A stretch of 14,075 nt of DNA from assembly GCA_029859145.1 (NCBI GenBank), contig JAOUDT010000012.1, forward strand, positions 1-14,075, written 5' to 3'. Both the position numbers and the translations under genes were made by a program. The stretch comes from Dehalococcoidia bacterium (GTDB lineage: Bacteria > Chloroflexota > Dehalococcoidia > GIF9 > AB-539-J10). The notes beneath the pieces are model-generated. The model saw nothing but the letters and a program-made list of their open reading frames with translations. It ran no database searches and had not been told where the DNA came from. Below, one piece after another: positions 13,119 through 14,075 of the stretch. How positions within the stretch are numbered: the stretch's first letter is position 1; every line of letters begins with the position of its first letter.

Positions 13119-14075
13119 ATGCTGGCCAAGGTAAAAAGTGCTGCTGTGGTGGGTCTGGAGGGGGCTGTAGTCGAAGTGGAGGTGGATTTGTCACCAGGCC
13201 TGCCTTCCTTCACGATCGTTGGACTACCAGACAAAGCAGTCCAGGAGGCCAGGGAGAGAGTCAGGTCAGCCATAAGGAACTCTTACTACAAATTCCCCAA
13301 TAGACGTATCACTGTCAATTTGGCTCCAGCCGATTTGAAAAAGGAAGGCCCAGCCTACGACCTACCCATTGCCGTAGGTATACTGATGAGCTCAGGGCAG
13401 CTCAACGCCGACGTCTCCGGCAGTATCTTTTTGGGAGAACTCTCTTTGGATGGCAAGCTACGTCATACCCATGGGATATTACCCATGGTAGCTTTGGCCC
13501 GTGACAGAGGCCTAGCAACTGTGTTTATGCCTTCCGATGACGCTAGGGAGGCGTCCCTTATAGACAATATACACATATTCCCTGCGGAATCATTGGCGCA
13601 GCTGGTCGTGCACCTTCAAGGTGAAGCGGTCATCCCTGAATACCATAGCGAGCTAGATTGGGAGCAGGAATTTCGCGCTATCTACGCCTCTGACCTCAGC
13701 TATATAAAGGGTCAGGAACATGCCAAGAGAGCTCTGGAGATAGCAGCGGCAGGAAGACACAACATTCTAATGTGTGGCCCACCGGGGAGCGGCAAGACTA
13801 TGCTGGCTCGGTCTCTGCCCTCAATACTCCCCCTGTTGACTATGGAGGAAGCTATCGAGGTGACCAAGGTTTATAGCGTTTGTGGATTGCTGCCGCAGGA
13901 CACACCCATTATGGTAGAGCGTCCTTTTCGCTCTCCCCACTACACTATTTCCCACGCCGGTTTGGTGGGAGGAGGGCAATGGCCCAAGCCCGGGGAGATC
14001 AGCTTGGGACATCATGGGGTACTTTTCTTGGACGAATTCCCTGAGTTTGGCCACATCACACTGGAGTCGCTGCGC
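13119..14075 (+). CDS. comM: YifB/ComM-family Mg-chelatase-like AAA+ ATPase (partial, 3' end off the window)
   Basis: The frame is open from ATG 13119 to the right edge (319 codons, roughly the first 60 percent of a typical 500-residue protein). The N-terminal YifB domain is typical (MLAKVKSAAVVGLEGAVVEV, then SPGLPSFTIVGLPDKAVQEA, NLAPADLKKEGPAYDLPIAV). The AAA+ Mg-chelatase-like domain follows with Walker A GPPGSGKT (220-227) and Walker B GVLFLDEF (300-307). ComM in naturally competent bacteria is a helicase that promotes branch migration during transformation; the role in other bacteria is less clear. No other start codon exists between the upstream in-frame stop (13071) and this ATG, although its ribosome site is poor, which may mean coupling to the PAC2 gene 31 bases upstream. 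The C-terminal domain cannot be assessed. Confidence 0.93.
   Translation, partial: MLAKVKSAAVVGLEGAVVEVEVDLSPGLPSFTIVGLPDKAVQEARERVRSAIRNSYYKFPNRRITVNLAPADLKKEGPAYDLPIAVGILMSSGQLNADVSGSIFLGELSLDGKLRHTHGILPMVALARDRGLATVFMPSDDAREASLIDNIHIFPAESLAQLVVHLQGEAVIPEYHSELDWEQEFRAIYASDLSYIKGQEHAKRALEIAAAGRHNILMCGPPGSGKTMLARSLPSILPLLTMEEAIEVTKVYSVCGLLPQDTPIMVERPFRSPHYTISHAGLVGGGQWPKPGEISLGHHGVLFLDEFPEFGHITLESLR

Overview
The window looks like bacterial chromosome from a Chloroflexota lineage, most likely class Dehalococcoidia. This is an inference: it rests on a bacterial NrpR-type nitrogen regulator, a pair of PAC2-family proteins, frequent TTG/GTG starts and middling GC. I could not run a search to confirm it. 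Genes are closely packed, and no rRNA, tRNA, CRISPR array or transposase was seen.

Layout. The left end (1-897, minus) is the N-terminal part of a protein with a RecA/KaiC-like domain that lacks a Walker A motif. It resembles the front half of PEP-synthase-like fusion proteins and runs off the edge. Next, reading leftwards on the minus strand from 4350 to 1234, is a probable operon nrpR-hisF-gdhA: a 2-oxoglutarate-sensing type repressor, the cyclase subunit of imidazole glycerol phosphate synthase, and glutamate dehydrogenase. Divergent from it on the plus strand are pdxT, nadE, glnA (first glutamine synthetase), acpS and a second, different glnA. A minus-strand helical protein of unknown function (10657-11253) follows. 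Then come two overlapping PAC2-family genes and the start of a YifB/ComM Mg-chelatase-like ATPase that leaves the right edge.

How it fits together. Most of 1.2-10.5 kb makes or uses glutamine, glutamate or ammonia: GDH and two glutamine synthetases supply, while HisF, PdxT and NadE belong to glutamine-consuming reactions. NrpR sits at the centre. The window holds two exact matches to the methanogen NrpR operator GGAA-N6-TTCC. One (4378-4391) lies at the nrpR promoter and the other (8965-8978) lies in the leader of the second glnA. This suggests an autoregulated archaeal-type nitrogen switch working in a bacterium and controlling the second glutamine synthetase.

The second structural surprise is a scar around that glutamine synthetase. 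The gene and its own control region lie between two imperfect direct repeats (8621-8916 and 10489-10773). Each repeat contains the 3' end of acpS and, on the opposite strand, the 3' end of the helical-protein gene. In the left copy acpS is intact and the helical gene is a two-stop remnant. In the right copy acpS is a remnant with an internal stop and the helical gene is intact. This is what integration of a glnA-bearing segment by homologous recombination, or a tandem duplication followed by decay, would leave.
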